Shown: positions 30,924 to 44,300 of the stretch, piece by piece
Position numbering within the stretch: the first letter of the stretch is position 1
Layout: every line of letters starts with the position of its first letter
Origin: Pseudomonadota bacterium
Lineage (GTDB): Bacteria > Pseudomonadota > Gammaproteobacteria > Burkholderiales > Rhodocyclaceae
Direction: 5' to 3'
DNA length: 51,130 nucleotides
Assembly: GCA_021849505.1 (NCBI GenBank)
Contig: JAJZSW010000010.1
Span: 1-51,130, forward strand
Translations under genes and position numbers: made by a program
The notes under the pieces: model-generated
Databases searched by the model: none
What the model was told of the DNA's origin: nothing
Seen by the model: the letters and a program-made list of their open reading frames with translations, nothing else

Positions 30924-31904
30924 TCAGGGAGCGATTTCCCGCACGAGGCGGATGCCGACGAGGACGTAGCGCGTCTGCGGGCTGTTCCAGTTGCGGAAGG
31001 CGCAGCGCGCGTAGAACGGCCAGGTGTGCCATGAACCGCCGCGGCGCACCCTGACCGCGCCCGTCGCCGGCCCCTGGGGGTCGTCGGACGGCGAGCGGGC
31101 GTACCAGTCGTCGGCGTGCCAGTCGGCCATCCATTCCCAGACGTTGCCGTGCATGTCGTGCAGGCCGAAGGCGTTCGGCGCGAAGCTGCCGACCGGCGCG
31201 GTGAAGGCATATCCGTCATGGACCGGCAGGGCGAAATCCTGCCACTTCGGCCAATTCGTCGCCGCGTCCGCATCGAACACATTGGCGACCCGGGCCAGGC
31301 CGGCGGGATCGTCGCCGCTGGAGTAGCGGGTATTCGTTCCGGCGCGGCAGGCGTATTCCCATTCCGCCTCGGTCGGCAGGCGGTAGCGCACGCCCTCCCG
31401 CCGCGTCAGCCAGGAGGCCAGCGCGACCGCGTCGTTCCAGGTGACATTGACGACCGGATGGTCGTCGTCCTGCGGAAAGCCGGGATTGCGCCAGGAATAC
31501 CGCGGGTCGCGCCCCTCGAAGGCATCGCCGCGCTGCGTCTGTGCCGGATCGTAGGCCGGGTTGTAACCATAGCCGCCGGTGCCGTCGGCGACGGACTCGG
31601 GAACATGGCCGGAGGCTGCGAGAAAACTGCGGAACTGGCCGACGGTCACCTCGTGCTGGCCGAGCAGGAAGTCTTGCGTGATGCGGACGCGATGCACGGG
31701 GGCCTCGTCGTCGAGCTTGCGGAAGCGTTCGGGGTCGTATTGAGGAAAATCGCGCGCCAGGCTTGCCGGCGATTCAGCGCTGCCCATCAGGAATGTCCCG
31801 GCGGGAATCCGGACGAACCGCATCCCGAGCGAGTTCTCGACGCTCCACGGCGGCGTGGCGCAGCCGGTCAGCAGCACAACCAGAAGTGCTGGGAAGGTCT
31901 TCAA
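30924..31904 (-). CDS. SUMF1/FGE-like domain lipoprotein
   Basis: 326 residues from a TTG that overlaps the previous stop (TTGA). A lipoprotein signal ends at LLTGC (Cys15). The rest is a formylglycine-generating-enzyme-like fold: FVRIPAGTFLMGS, ITQDFLLGQHEVTVGQF, YRLPTEAEWEYACRAGT, LHDMHGNVWEWMADW and VRRGGSWHTWP. The active-site cysteine pair of true FGE is missing (the RRGGSW region has His and Trp), so it is probably not a sulfatase-maturing oxidase but a binding or structural member. It converges with the GGDEF gene with 4 bp between stops. Confidence 0.85.
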   Translation of the reverse strand: MKTFPALLVVLLTGCATPPWSVENSLGMRFVRIPAGTFLMGSAESPASLARDFPQYDPERFRKLDDEAPVHRVRITQDFLLGQHEVTVGQFRSFLAASGHVPESVADGTGGYGYNPAYDPAQTQRGDAFEGRDPRYSWRNPGFPQDDDHPVVNVTWNDAVALASWLTRREGVRYRLPTEAEWEYACRAGTNTRYSSGDDPAGLARVANVFDADAATNWPKWQDFALPVHDGYAFTAPVGSFAPNAFGLHDMHGNVWEWMADWHADDWYARSPSDDPQGPATGAVRVRRGGSWHTWPFYARCAFRNWNSPQTRYVLVGIRLVREIAP

Positions 31905-32793
31905 ACCTGGCGCGCCATGGCGATGTGCGGCAGTCCGGCCTCTTCGAATTCCGTCCCCTGGGTGGTGAAGCCGTAGCGGGCGTAGAAGCCGGCGGCCGGG
32001 GTCTGGGCGTTGAGTTCCACCCGCTGCATGCCCGCGTCGGCGGCCAGGTTCAGCAGGCGCTCGAACAGCGCCGCGCCGACGCCCCTGCCGCGCCAGTCCT
32101 TCAGCACCGCGAGCCGGCCGATGTGCCCGTCGGGCAGCAGTCGGCCGGTGCCGATCGCCTCGCCGTCGGGGCCGAAGGCGACGACGTGGCGGCTGGTCGC
32201 ATCGTGGGCGTCGCGTTCGATTGCGGCCGGCACGCCCTGCTCCAGGATGAACACGCGTGCGCGCACCGCCATCGCCGCGGCGCTCAAGCGAGCCCAGTCG
32301 CCACTCTCGATGCGGTAGTCGACGATGTCGACCGGGGTGTAGGGCGGCACGCGGTCGAACAGGTCGATGATGTCCGCGTTGCGCATGCGGATGCAGCCGT
32401 GCGATTCCGGCACGCCCATCGGGGCGGAATCCGGGCTGCCGTGGATGTAGATGAAGCGGCGCATCGTGTCGACCCCGCCCAGGCGGTTCTTGCCCGGCTC
32501 GCGGCCCGAGAGCCAGAGGATGCGCGTCAGGATCCAGTCGCGGTCAGGCTCGGCGGCGGCGAGTTCAGGGGTCCAGAGCTCGCCGGTCGGGCGGCGCCCC
32601 TTGAATACCGTCCGTGCCGTTGCGCCAGCGCCGACTTTCGCGCGGATGAGGTGCTTGCCTCTCGGCGTGCGGTAGCTGCCGCTCTGCTCCCCTGCCCCGT
32701 GCTTCGCGGTCGAGACCGGGTAGGCGGCGATCAGCCTGCCCTGCGCGTCGAACAGTTCGAGCGTCTGGGCGGGCAGGCTGATGCGGATGTGCA

Positions 32794-32794
<1 letters not shown>
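31901..32794 (-). CDS. L,D-transpeptidase fused to GNAT acetyltransferase
   Basis: 297 residues from ATG 32792-32794, sharing one base with the tadA stop. Residues 1-160 form a YkuD-type domain with IHGSPD (His118) and SHGCIRMRN (catalytic Cys134). Residues 165-297 form a GNAT domain with the acetyl-CoA loop WRGRGVGAALFERLL and ending PAAGFYARYGFTTQG. The N-terminus MHIRISLPAQTLELFDAQG has no signal peptide or anchor, although L,D-transpeptidases normally act outside the membrane. A copy of the 26-bp repeat is in frame at residues 53-60 (KVGAGATA). Both active sites look intact. Confidence 0.85.
32615..32640 (-). repeat. Dispersed 26-bp repeat, copy 7
   Basis: In frame in the L,D-transpeptidase/GNAT gene, encoding KVGAGATA. 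On the minus strand it begins CGAAAGTCGGCGCTGG and ends AACGGCA. Confidence 0.72.
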
Positions 32795-33919
<1,125 letters not shown>

Positions 33920-33923
<4 letters not shown>

Positions 33924-36718
33924 GCGTTCTTCGTCACCTGGCCGCCATTGTCGAGCAGCTGCGCCTGCGCGGCGGCGAGGCGCGCGATTGGCACGCGCGG
34001 GCCCGAGCAGGACACGTAGCTCAGGCCGATCTTGTGGCAGAAGGCGATCGAGGCCGGGTGGCCGCCATGCTCGCCGCAGATGCCGACCTTGAGGTCGGGA
34101 CGCGTCTTGCGGCCTTCCGTCACGGCCAGCTTCATCAGCTCGCCGACACCCTTTTGGTCAAGCACCTCGAAGGGATTGTCCTGCAGGATGCCGGCCTCGT
34201 TGTAGTGCGGCAGGAACTTGTTCTCGGCATCCTCGCGGCTGAACGAGAAGGTCGCCTGCGTCAGGTCATTGGTGCCGAAACTGAAGAACTCGGCATCCTG
34301 CGCCATGCGGCCGGCGCGCAGGCAGGCGCGTACGACTTCGAGCATGCTGCCGAACTTGACGCCGACGTTGATGCCGTGGGTCAGTTCGACCACCTTATGG
34401 ATGCGCTTGACGTAGCTGTGGATGCGCAGCATCTCTTCCACCGTCGCCACCTGGGGCACCATGATCTCGGGATAGACCTCGATGCCTTCCTTGGCGCACA
34501 GCGCCGCGGCCTCGAGGATCGCCTGGATCTGCATCGAATACAGCTCGGGATAGGTGATGCCGAGGCGTACGCCACGATGGCCGAGCATCGGGTTCACTTC
34601 CGACAGGGCGCGCACCTTCTTGAGGGTCTTCTCCTTCTTCTGAATGATGTCTTCCTCGAGGTGGCTGTCCTTGAACTCGGTCATGCTGCGCGACAGCTTG
34701 GTCAGGCCGTCGGCGTACTGCATGTAGAGCTTCGGGTTAAGCAGCTTGAGGGTTTCCGGCAGCTCCTCGAGCGCCTTCAGCGAATCGCGCAGATGGTGCA
34801 GGTGGGCGATTTCCAGTTCGAGCTGGGCGGCGGTCGGCAGGAACTCGTGCAGCGGCGGGTCCATCAGGCGCACGGTAACAGGCAGGCCCTTCATGGCCTT
34901 GAAGATGCCCTTGAAGTCGGAACGCTGGATCGGCAGCAGGCGGTCGATCGCGGCCTGGCGCTCTTCGAGCGATTCGGCGAGGATCATCTCCTGCACGATC
35001 GGCAGGCGGTCGGTGGCGTTGAACATGCGCTCGGTGCGGCACAGGCCGATGCCCATCGCGCCGAATTCGCGCGCGCGCGCGGCGTCCTCCGGCGTGTCGG
35101 CGTTGGCCATCACCTTGAGGCGCGCGACCTGGTCGGCCCACTTGAGCAGGGTCACCATGTCCTGGTTGAACTCGGCCTGCACGGTCGGCACTTCGCCGGC
35201 ATAGACGTTGCCGTTGCCGCCGTCGATGGTGACGACGTCACCTTCGTGCAGGATGGTGTCGCCGATGCTGGCGCGGCGGTTCATGTCGTCGATGTGGATC
35301 GCGTCGCAGCCGGACACGCAGGGCTTGCCCATGCCGCGCGCGACCACCGCCGCGTGGGAGGTCTTGCCGCCGCGCGAGGTCAGGATGCCCTGCGCCTTGA
35401 AAAAGCCGTGGATGTCCTCGGGCTTGGTCTCCTCGCGCACGAGGATTACCTTCTCGCCCGCATTGCCGCGCTGTTCGGCGGAGTCGGCGTCGAAAACGAT
35501 CTTGCCGGATGCGGCACCCGGCGAGGCCGGCAGGCCGGTGGCCAGCGGCTTGCCCTTGAAGTTGGGCGACAGCTGCGGCACCAGCAGCTGTTCGAGCATG
35601 GCCGGATCGATGCGCAGCAGCGCCTTCTCCTTGGTGATCAGGCCTTCCTTGAACATCTCGACCGAAGTGCGCACCATCGCCTGTGCGTTCATCTTGCCGT
35701 TGCGCGTCTGCAGGCAATAGAGCGTGCCGCGCTCGATGGTGAATTCGAAGTCCTGGACTTCCTTGTAATGCGTCTCGAGCCGGTTGTGCAGTTCGAGCAG
35801 CTGCTTGTAGATGCCCGGCATGTCCTGTTCCATCTCGGCGATGGCCTTCGGCGTGCGGATGCCGGCCACGACGTCCTCGCCCTGCGCATTGACGAGGTAT
35901 TCGCCGTAGATCTGGTTCTCGCCGGTGCCGGGGTTGCGCGTGAAGCCGACGCCGGTGCCGGAGTCGTTGCCCATGTTGCCGAACACCATCGTGCAGATGT
36001 TGCAGGCGGTGCCGCTGGCCATTTCCCTGGTGATCTTGAACTGCTTGCGGTAGTCGATGGCGCGCTTGCCGTTCCACGAACGGAACACCGCGCCGATGGC
36101 GATCTCCAGCTGCTGGTAGGGATCCTCGGGGAAGGGCTTGCCGGTGTGTTCCTCGACGATCCTGAGGAACTGATTGGCGAGTTCCGCGAGATCTTCCGCC
36201 TTCAGGTCGACGTCCTGCGAGACGCCGACCTTGCGCTTCATCGCCGCCATGGCGTCGTCGAAGGGCTTGTCCTCGAGACCCAGCGCGATCTTCGCGAACA
36301 GCTGGATGAAGCGGCGGTAGGCATCGTAGCCGAAGCGCGCGTTGCCGGTCAGCTTGATCAGCGCCGCGAGCGATGTCTTGTTGAGGCCGAGGTTGAGGAT
36401 GGTATCCATCATGCCCGGCATCGACATCGAGGAACCCGAGCGCACCGAGACGAGCAAGGGGTTGTCGGTGCCGCCGAGCTGCTTGCCGGTCTTCTTCTCG
36501 AGATCCTTCATGTACTTGAGGATCTCGTCCCAGGCGCCCTTGGGCAGCTCGTCATGCTCGAGATAGGCCAGGCAGGCTTCCGTCGTGATCGTGAAGCCCG
36601 GCGGGACATTCAGGCCGATCTGCGTCATTTCGCAGAGGTTCGCGCCTTTGCCGCCCAGCAGCATCTTGTTCTTGCCATCACCTTCTTCAAAGGCATAGAC
36701 GAACTTCTGGCTAGCCAT
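33920..36718 (-). CDS. ppdK: Pyruvate, phosphate dikinase
   Basis: 932 residues from ATG 36716-36718. This start is preferred over the ATG at 36724 because AAGGGA is well spaced from it and directly abuts the other. N-terminal ATP-grasp: MLLGGKGANLCEMTQIGL and SVRSGSSMSMPGMMDTILNL. The phosphohistidine is in LTSRGGKTSHAAVVARGMGK. The C-terminal PEP/pyruvate barrel has LGHRGVRLGITYPELY and FSFGTNDLTQ. It interconverts pyruvate, ATP and phosphate with PEP, AMP and pyrophosphate. It leads a five-gene overlapping chain down to 30924. Confidence 0.95.
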
Positions 36719-36848
36719 TTCCATTCCCTTTCTGTAATTGGTATGCGATGCCGTATGCTGCAGAGCAGCACAGCACATTAAGATAACAAAATAGGCTAAA
36801 AACGGCTAGGTTTTTCCTGCAAAAAGCTTTTATACAAGGGTAAATTCC

Positions 36849-37760
36849 ATGTGGTTTCGCAATCTACGCATCTACCGTCTGCCCAAGGGTTTCAAGGCCG
36901 ATCTGGCCGACCCAGTTAACTTTGGCGCCCTGCTCGCCAAGCGCCCCCTCGCCCGCTGCGGCAGCTTCGAAATGGCCAGCCGCGGCTGGGTTTTCCCGCG
37001 CCAGGAAGGCGCCTTCGTCCATGCCGTCGAACGCCAGTGGCTACTGGCGCTCGGGGTCGAACAGAAACTGCTGCCGATGACCGTGATCCGCCAGACCGCG
37101 CAGGAACGCGCCGCCGCCATCGAGGCCGAACAGGGCCGCAAGGTCGGCCGCAAGGAAATGCGCGACCTCGTCGAGCGCGTCACCGAGGAACTGCTGCCCA
37201 AGGCCTTCTCGCAGCGCCGCACGACCTGGGGCTGGCTCGACCCGGTACAGGGCTGGCTGGCCGTGGATGCCGGCTCGGACGCGCGCGCCGACGAATTCAT
37301 GGAAGTGCTGCTTTCGACGCTGGGCGACGTGGCCCTGCGCCCCCTGCAGACGCAGGTGTCACCAATGTCCGCGATGACCGGCTGGCTGGCCGCCAATGAA
37401 GCGCCCACCGGCTTCAGCCTCGACAGCGACCTCGAACTGCGGGCCGCGAGCGAATCGCAGTCGGCGATCCGCTACGTCCATCACGATATCGGCGGCCCCG
37501 AGATCGCCGCCCACATCGCCGCCGGCAAGCTCGTCACCAAGCTGGGCATGACCTGGAACGACCGGATTTCCTTCGTGCTGACCGACAAGCTGCACCTCAA
37601 GCGGCTCGCCTTCCTCGACGTGCTGAAGGAGCAGGCGGAAAAATCAGCGGAGGGCGCCGACGAGTTGTTCGATGCCGATTTCGCCCTGATGGCGGGCGAA
37701 CTGGCGCAACTCTTCGAGGACCTGCTGGTGGCGCTGGGGGGCGAGCAGAAGCCTTCATAG
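36849..37760 (+). CDS. rdgC: Recombination-associated protein RdgC
   Basis: 303 residues. The start MWFRNLRIYRLPKGFKADLA and later RPLARCGSFEMASRGWVFP, LLPMTVIRQTAQERAAAIEA and GWLDPVQGWLAVDAGS are typical. RdgC is a ring-shaped DNA-binding protein that restrains RecA. It lies divergent from ppdK across 130 bp with A/T-rich promoter-like sequence, and ends 1 bp from the convergent HlyD-like gene. Confidence 0.95.
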   Translation: MWFRNLRIYRLPKGFKADLADPVNFGALLAKRPLARCGSFEMASRGWVFPRQEGAFVHAVERQWLLALGVEQKLLPMTVIRQTAQERAAAIEAEQGRKVGRKEMRDLVERVTEELLPKAFSQRRTTWGWLDPVQGWLAVDAGSDARADEFMEVLLSTLGDVALRPLQTQVSPMSAMTGWLAANEAPTGFSLDSDLELRAASESQSAIRYVHHDIGGPEIAAHIAAGKLVTKLGMTWNDRISFVLTDKLHLKRLAFLDVLKEQAEKSAEGADELFDADFALMAGELAQLFEDLLVALGGEQKPS

Positions 37761-37761
37761 G

Positions 37762-39194
37762 CTAGCGCTCCCGCAGGCTCTCGTCCTTGTACTGCAGCAG
37801 TGGCGCGAGGAAGTATTCGATCACGCGGCGCTGGGTGGTCTTGACCTCGACGGTCACCGCCATGCCGGGCGTGAGATTCACCGTCTTGTTTTCCACCTGG
37901 AGAGTCGTGCGCGCCGGCAGTACCCGCGCCGGGAAGATCAGGCCGCGCTTCTCGTCATTCACGGCATCGCTGGACACGGTCGTCACCTTCGCCTCGATCG
38001 TGCCGTACTTGGTGAAGGGGAAGGTCTCGATCTTCACCACCGCCTCCTGGCCTGGATTGACGAAGCCGATGTCCTTGTTCTCGACGAAGGCCTCGATCTC
38101 GATCGGGTTGTCCTTCGGCACCACCATCATCAGTGGCTGGGCTTCGGTCACCACCCCGCCCACCGTATGCACCGCCAACTGCTGCACCGTGCCGTCGACC
38201 GGCGCGGTCAGGGTCATCAGCCTGTCGCGCGATTGCGCCTTGACCAGTTCCTGGCGATAGCTTGTCGTTTTCTGCTCGGCCTCGTTGAGACTATCGAGGG
38301 CGAGGCGCTTCGTTTCCGCCACCAGGGCGATGCGCTGGCTACGTCCTTCCTGGAGTGAGGCTGCCACTTCCTTGAGGCGGCTTCTCTGGGTCGCGAGGTC
38401 CGCTTCCTGCTCGATGCGCAGCTGCTCCTTCTCCAGATAGCCGTGTTCGGAGATGAAGTTCCGGCCGACCAGATCCTTGAAGTCCTGCGCCCGCCGCCGG
38501 GCGATCGGCGCGGTTTGTTCCAGTTTCGCGACGATCTCGCGCGTCGAGGCAAGCTCAGCCTCCCGCTTGGCGATGTCGGCATCGATGCGCGCCAGCCGGG
38601 CCTGGTATTCGCCATGCTGGCCATCGAGGATGCGTCGCTCCTGGGCAAGGCGCTCGGCAGCCACTTCGGGGATGCGCTCAAGAGCCGGCAAACGGCCGGA
38701 GGCCAGCGCATCCAGCATCGCCCGGGCGCGAGCCGCCTGCAGGCGGGCGGTCAAGAGATCGTTGGCGATCCGTGTCGTGTCCGCGCCGGTGCTGGTTGCG
38801 TCCAACTCGACCAGCACCTCGCCCGCCTTGACGGCCTGGCCGTCGCTGACGTGGATCGCCTTGACCGTCGCGGTGTCGATGGGCTGGATCACCTTGGTGC
38901 GGTCGCTCGGCACGATGCGGCCATGGGCCGTGGCGACCACATCCATGTAACCGAAGATTGCCCACAGCAGCGCGATGACGGCGAAGGCAATCAGCAGCCA
39001 CATGGCGATGCGGGGCGCTGGCGAGACCGGCGTTTCCTGCAGTTCGAGGGCGGCCGGCAGGAACTGGGCTTCATGGGCCAGGCGCGGCGGGGTGTCGAAC
39101 TGCTTGCGCTCGCGCCAGGCATGGCGGAAGACCGCCCCATAGCGTGCGAGCAGATCGGCAAAGGCTTGCAGGCGCAGTGAACTCATCTTGTCAT

Positions 39195-39198
<4 letters not shown>
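37762..39198 (-). CDS. Type I secretion membrane-fusion protein (HlyD family)
   Basis: 478 residues. ATG 39196-39198 overlaps the transporter stop. One membrane helix is at about residues 65-85 ([20 protein letters not shown]), followed by a lipoyl-like strand ([20 protein letters not shown]), a long coiled coil to about residue 310, and a beta-rich C-terminus ([20 protein letters not shown]). It links the ABC transporter to an outer-membrane TolC, which is not in the window. It is the last gene of the secretion operon. Confidence 0.92.
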
Positions 39199-41351
<2,153 letters not shown>

Positions 41352-41356
41352 AACGT

Positions 41357-44300
41357 CTACTGCCAGTTCGCGGCGATAACCGGTGCCAATGCGGTCTGGT
41401 AGGCCGGCGGCAAAGTGGTCTCCCCCGCAGCAGGCGGCGAAAAGGCCGCCATCGCCTGCACCAGATTCTCCACCTGAGTGTCGAGCAGGGTGTGACCGTC
41501 CGCCGTCTTGAACTGCTCGACATGGTACTGATTGCCCAAGTACCAGTTGTTGATGGTGAGCTTGTCCGAGGTGCCGATGATGCTCGACTCCAGATTGTTG
41601 CCGACACGACGGAACCAGATCTGGTCGCTGCCGATTCCCGACAGGAAGCTGGCGACATCGGTGTTGCCGGATGTCGCGTCGTTCTCCGTCACCGTGTCGG
41701 ATCCATAGCCGCGTCCGAACATGTAGGTGTCGTTGCCCAGCCCGCCGGTGAGCGTGTCGTTGCCGCTGCCGCCGTCCAGCGTATCGTTGCCCGCATTGCC
41801 GGCGAGTGTGTTGTTTGCACTGTTACCGATAAGCACGTTGTCGAGCGCGTTGCCGGTACCATTGATGATCGAGGAGCCAGTCAAGGTCAGGTTCTCGACG
41901 TTGTTACCCAGCGTATAGGTGATGCTCGACCGAACCAGATCGATGCCTTCGTTGGAATTTTCCGTCACAACGTCGCCTGTGGCATTGACCACATAGATAT
42001 CGTTCCCTGTGCCACCTCGCATCGTATCGTTGCCACTGCCGCCATCCAGCGTATCGTTGCCCGCATTGCCGGTGAGCGTGTTGTTCGCGCTGTTGCCGAT
42101 AAGCACGTTGTCGAACGCGTTGCCGGTACCACTGGTGGCCGAGGTACCGGTCAGGGTTAGATTTTCGACGTTGTTACCCAGCGTGTAGGTAACGCTCGAC
42201 TGAACCAGATCAGTACCCTCGTCCGCCAATTCCGTCACGACATCGCCAACGTTGTCCACAATGTAAGTGTCGTTGCCGGCACCGCCGACCAATGTATCTG
42301 CACCGCTGCCGCCGCTCAGGACGTTAGCCGCAATATTGCCGATAATCGTGTTGGCGAGACTGTTGCCGGTGCCATTCACCGCCGCCGAGCCTGTGAGCGT
42401 CAAGTGCTCGATATTGCTGCCAAGCGTCCATGTCACCGAAGACAAGACAGTATCGATGCCCTGATTGGCACTTTCTGTAACGATATCTCCCGTATTGTCC
42501 ACGACATAAGTATCGTTGCCAGCCCCGCCGCGGAGGGTATCCGTTCCGCTGCCACCGTCGAGGAAGTCGTTTCCATCCAGCCCATTGAGAGTATCGTTTC
42601 CGCCAAGGCCGTATAGACGGTTATCCCCGGAGTCACCCGTGAGAGTCTCCGCGGCATCGGTCCCATATTTGCTCCGGGACCGCAATACCAGTTCATCACG
42701 CAGCCAAACCGTGCCGTTATCGAACCGTACCTGATCGACTTCACAGCGATCTTGATCCGTAAAGAAGAAACCGGCCAGCGTTATGACATCTGTCGTACCT
42801 CGAATCCTCAGTTCGAGATCATCCGCACCTTCATAAGGCCGTACCACATCGATCATCTCGGGTGTGGTGCCGGCGCGAATTTGCAGCGTATCGATCCACT
42901 GGACGCCTGCCGTATTTTCGGCGGCAAAGATGTGGCCGGCACCATCTCCCGCTCCCCAAACGAAGGTGTCCATCCCTTGTCCGCCGGTCATATATGTTGC
43001 TCCAGAACCGGCATGCAGCACATCGTCCCCGTTATCGCCGAACAAGAAGGAGGTACCGCTGCCGCCGATGAGTTGGTCCGCGCCATCTCCACCATATATC
43101 CAATCCACACCGACTCCGGCAGTGATCGTATCGTCGCCCTCCGCTCCCCAAGCCGCGTCATTGCCGCCGAGCAACGAAATGATATCGGCACCGGCACTGC
43201 CCAGGACCACATCATCTCCTTCGGTTACCGCATTACCCTGCGCCACACGAATGCCGATCTGGACATTGTCCCAATACACGCCGTCGGCAAAAGAAATACT
43301 TTCCAGGCCGGTAAGGAAGTGATACTTCACTGTCACGGTGCCGCTTCCCGCCGGACCGCGAATCACGAGATCATTGCCGGAACGCTCCAGTTGAACATCC
43401 TTCGCGGCCAGGTCGGCAAAGACGGCCTTTGTGTAGCCGCTGTTGCAGAAGACCGTGTCATCGCCGAACATCCCCGAGAAGCGGCAGGTTGCGCTATGCG
43501 AAACGAGCGTATCGTTTCCCGCCCCTCCATCGAGAACATCTTTGCCGGCAAACGATTCGAGCCGGTCGTTGCCTTCTCCGCCTTCAAGGAAATCAGTGGC
43601 GCCGTACAACTGTGTTCCGCCACGAACACCGTCGTAGAGCACATCGTCACCGCCGCCGCCCAGGATGGTATTCGACGCACTATTGCCGGTCAGCGTATCG
43701 TCCGCCCCAGTTCCTTCGATATTGCTCGCTCCCAGTGCATCGCCGAGTGTCATGGCCTCGACGTTGTCATACCAAGACAGGCTGAAAGTGGTACCCGAGA
43801 ATCCACTGCCGATCACCACCGTGTCGACACCCTCGCCGGCCAGTTCGGCAATACTATCGCCATCGCCGACGATGTAAGTATCGTTGCCGGCACCTCCGGC
43901 CAACCGGTTTGCAGCCGCGTTTTGGGAACCGTCCAATGTATTGTTGAGCGAATTACCCGTCCCGCCGACCGTCGCCGAACCCGTCAGGACCAACGCCTCG
44001 ATGTCGCGGCCGAGCACGTAATCGAAGCTCGCCTTTACCGTGTCGAAGCCGCCATTCAGCCCGCCTGTCTCGATCACAGTATCGTCTGGACTATCCACGA
44101 TATAGGTATCCGACCCTTTACCGCCGATCAGCGTATCGGCACCCGTTCCCCCATCAAGAATGAACTGATAGCTGGCACCGTTATCTTTGATGGCGATGGT
44201 ATTGTCCAGCGCATTGCCGATGATGCTCGATTCGCCGGTATATATGCTTCTTTCCTCATAGACGACATTTTCCACGTTGGCGGGCAGGGCATATGCATTA

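Noticed and set aside
34034-36781. 915-codon open frame on the plus strand
   Set aside because: Antisense of ppdK, with low-complexity His/Leu/Glu/Ala composition and no domain. ppdK is unambiguous.
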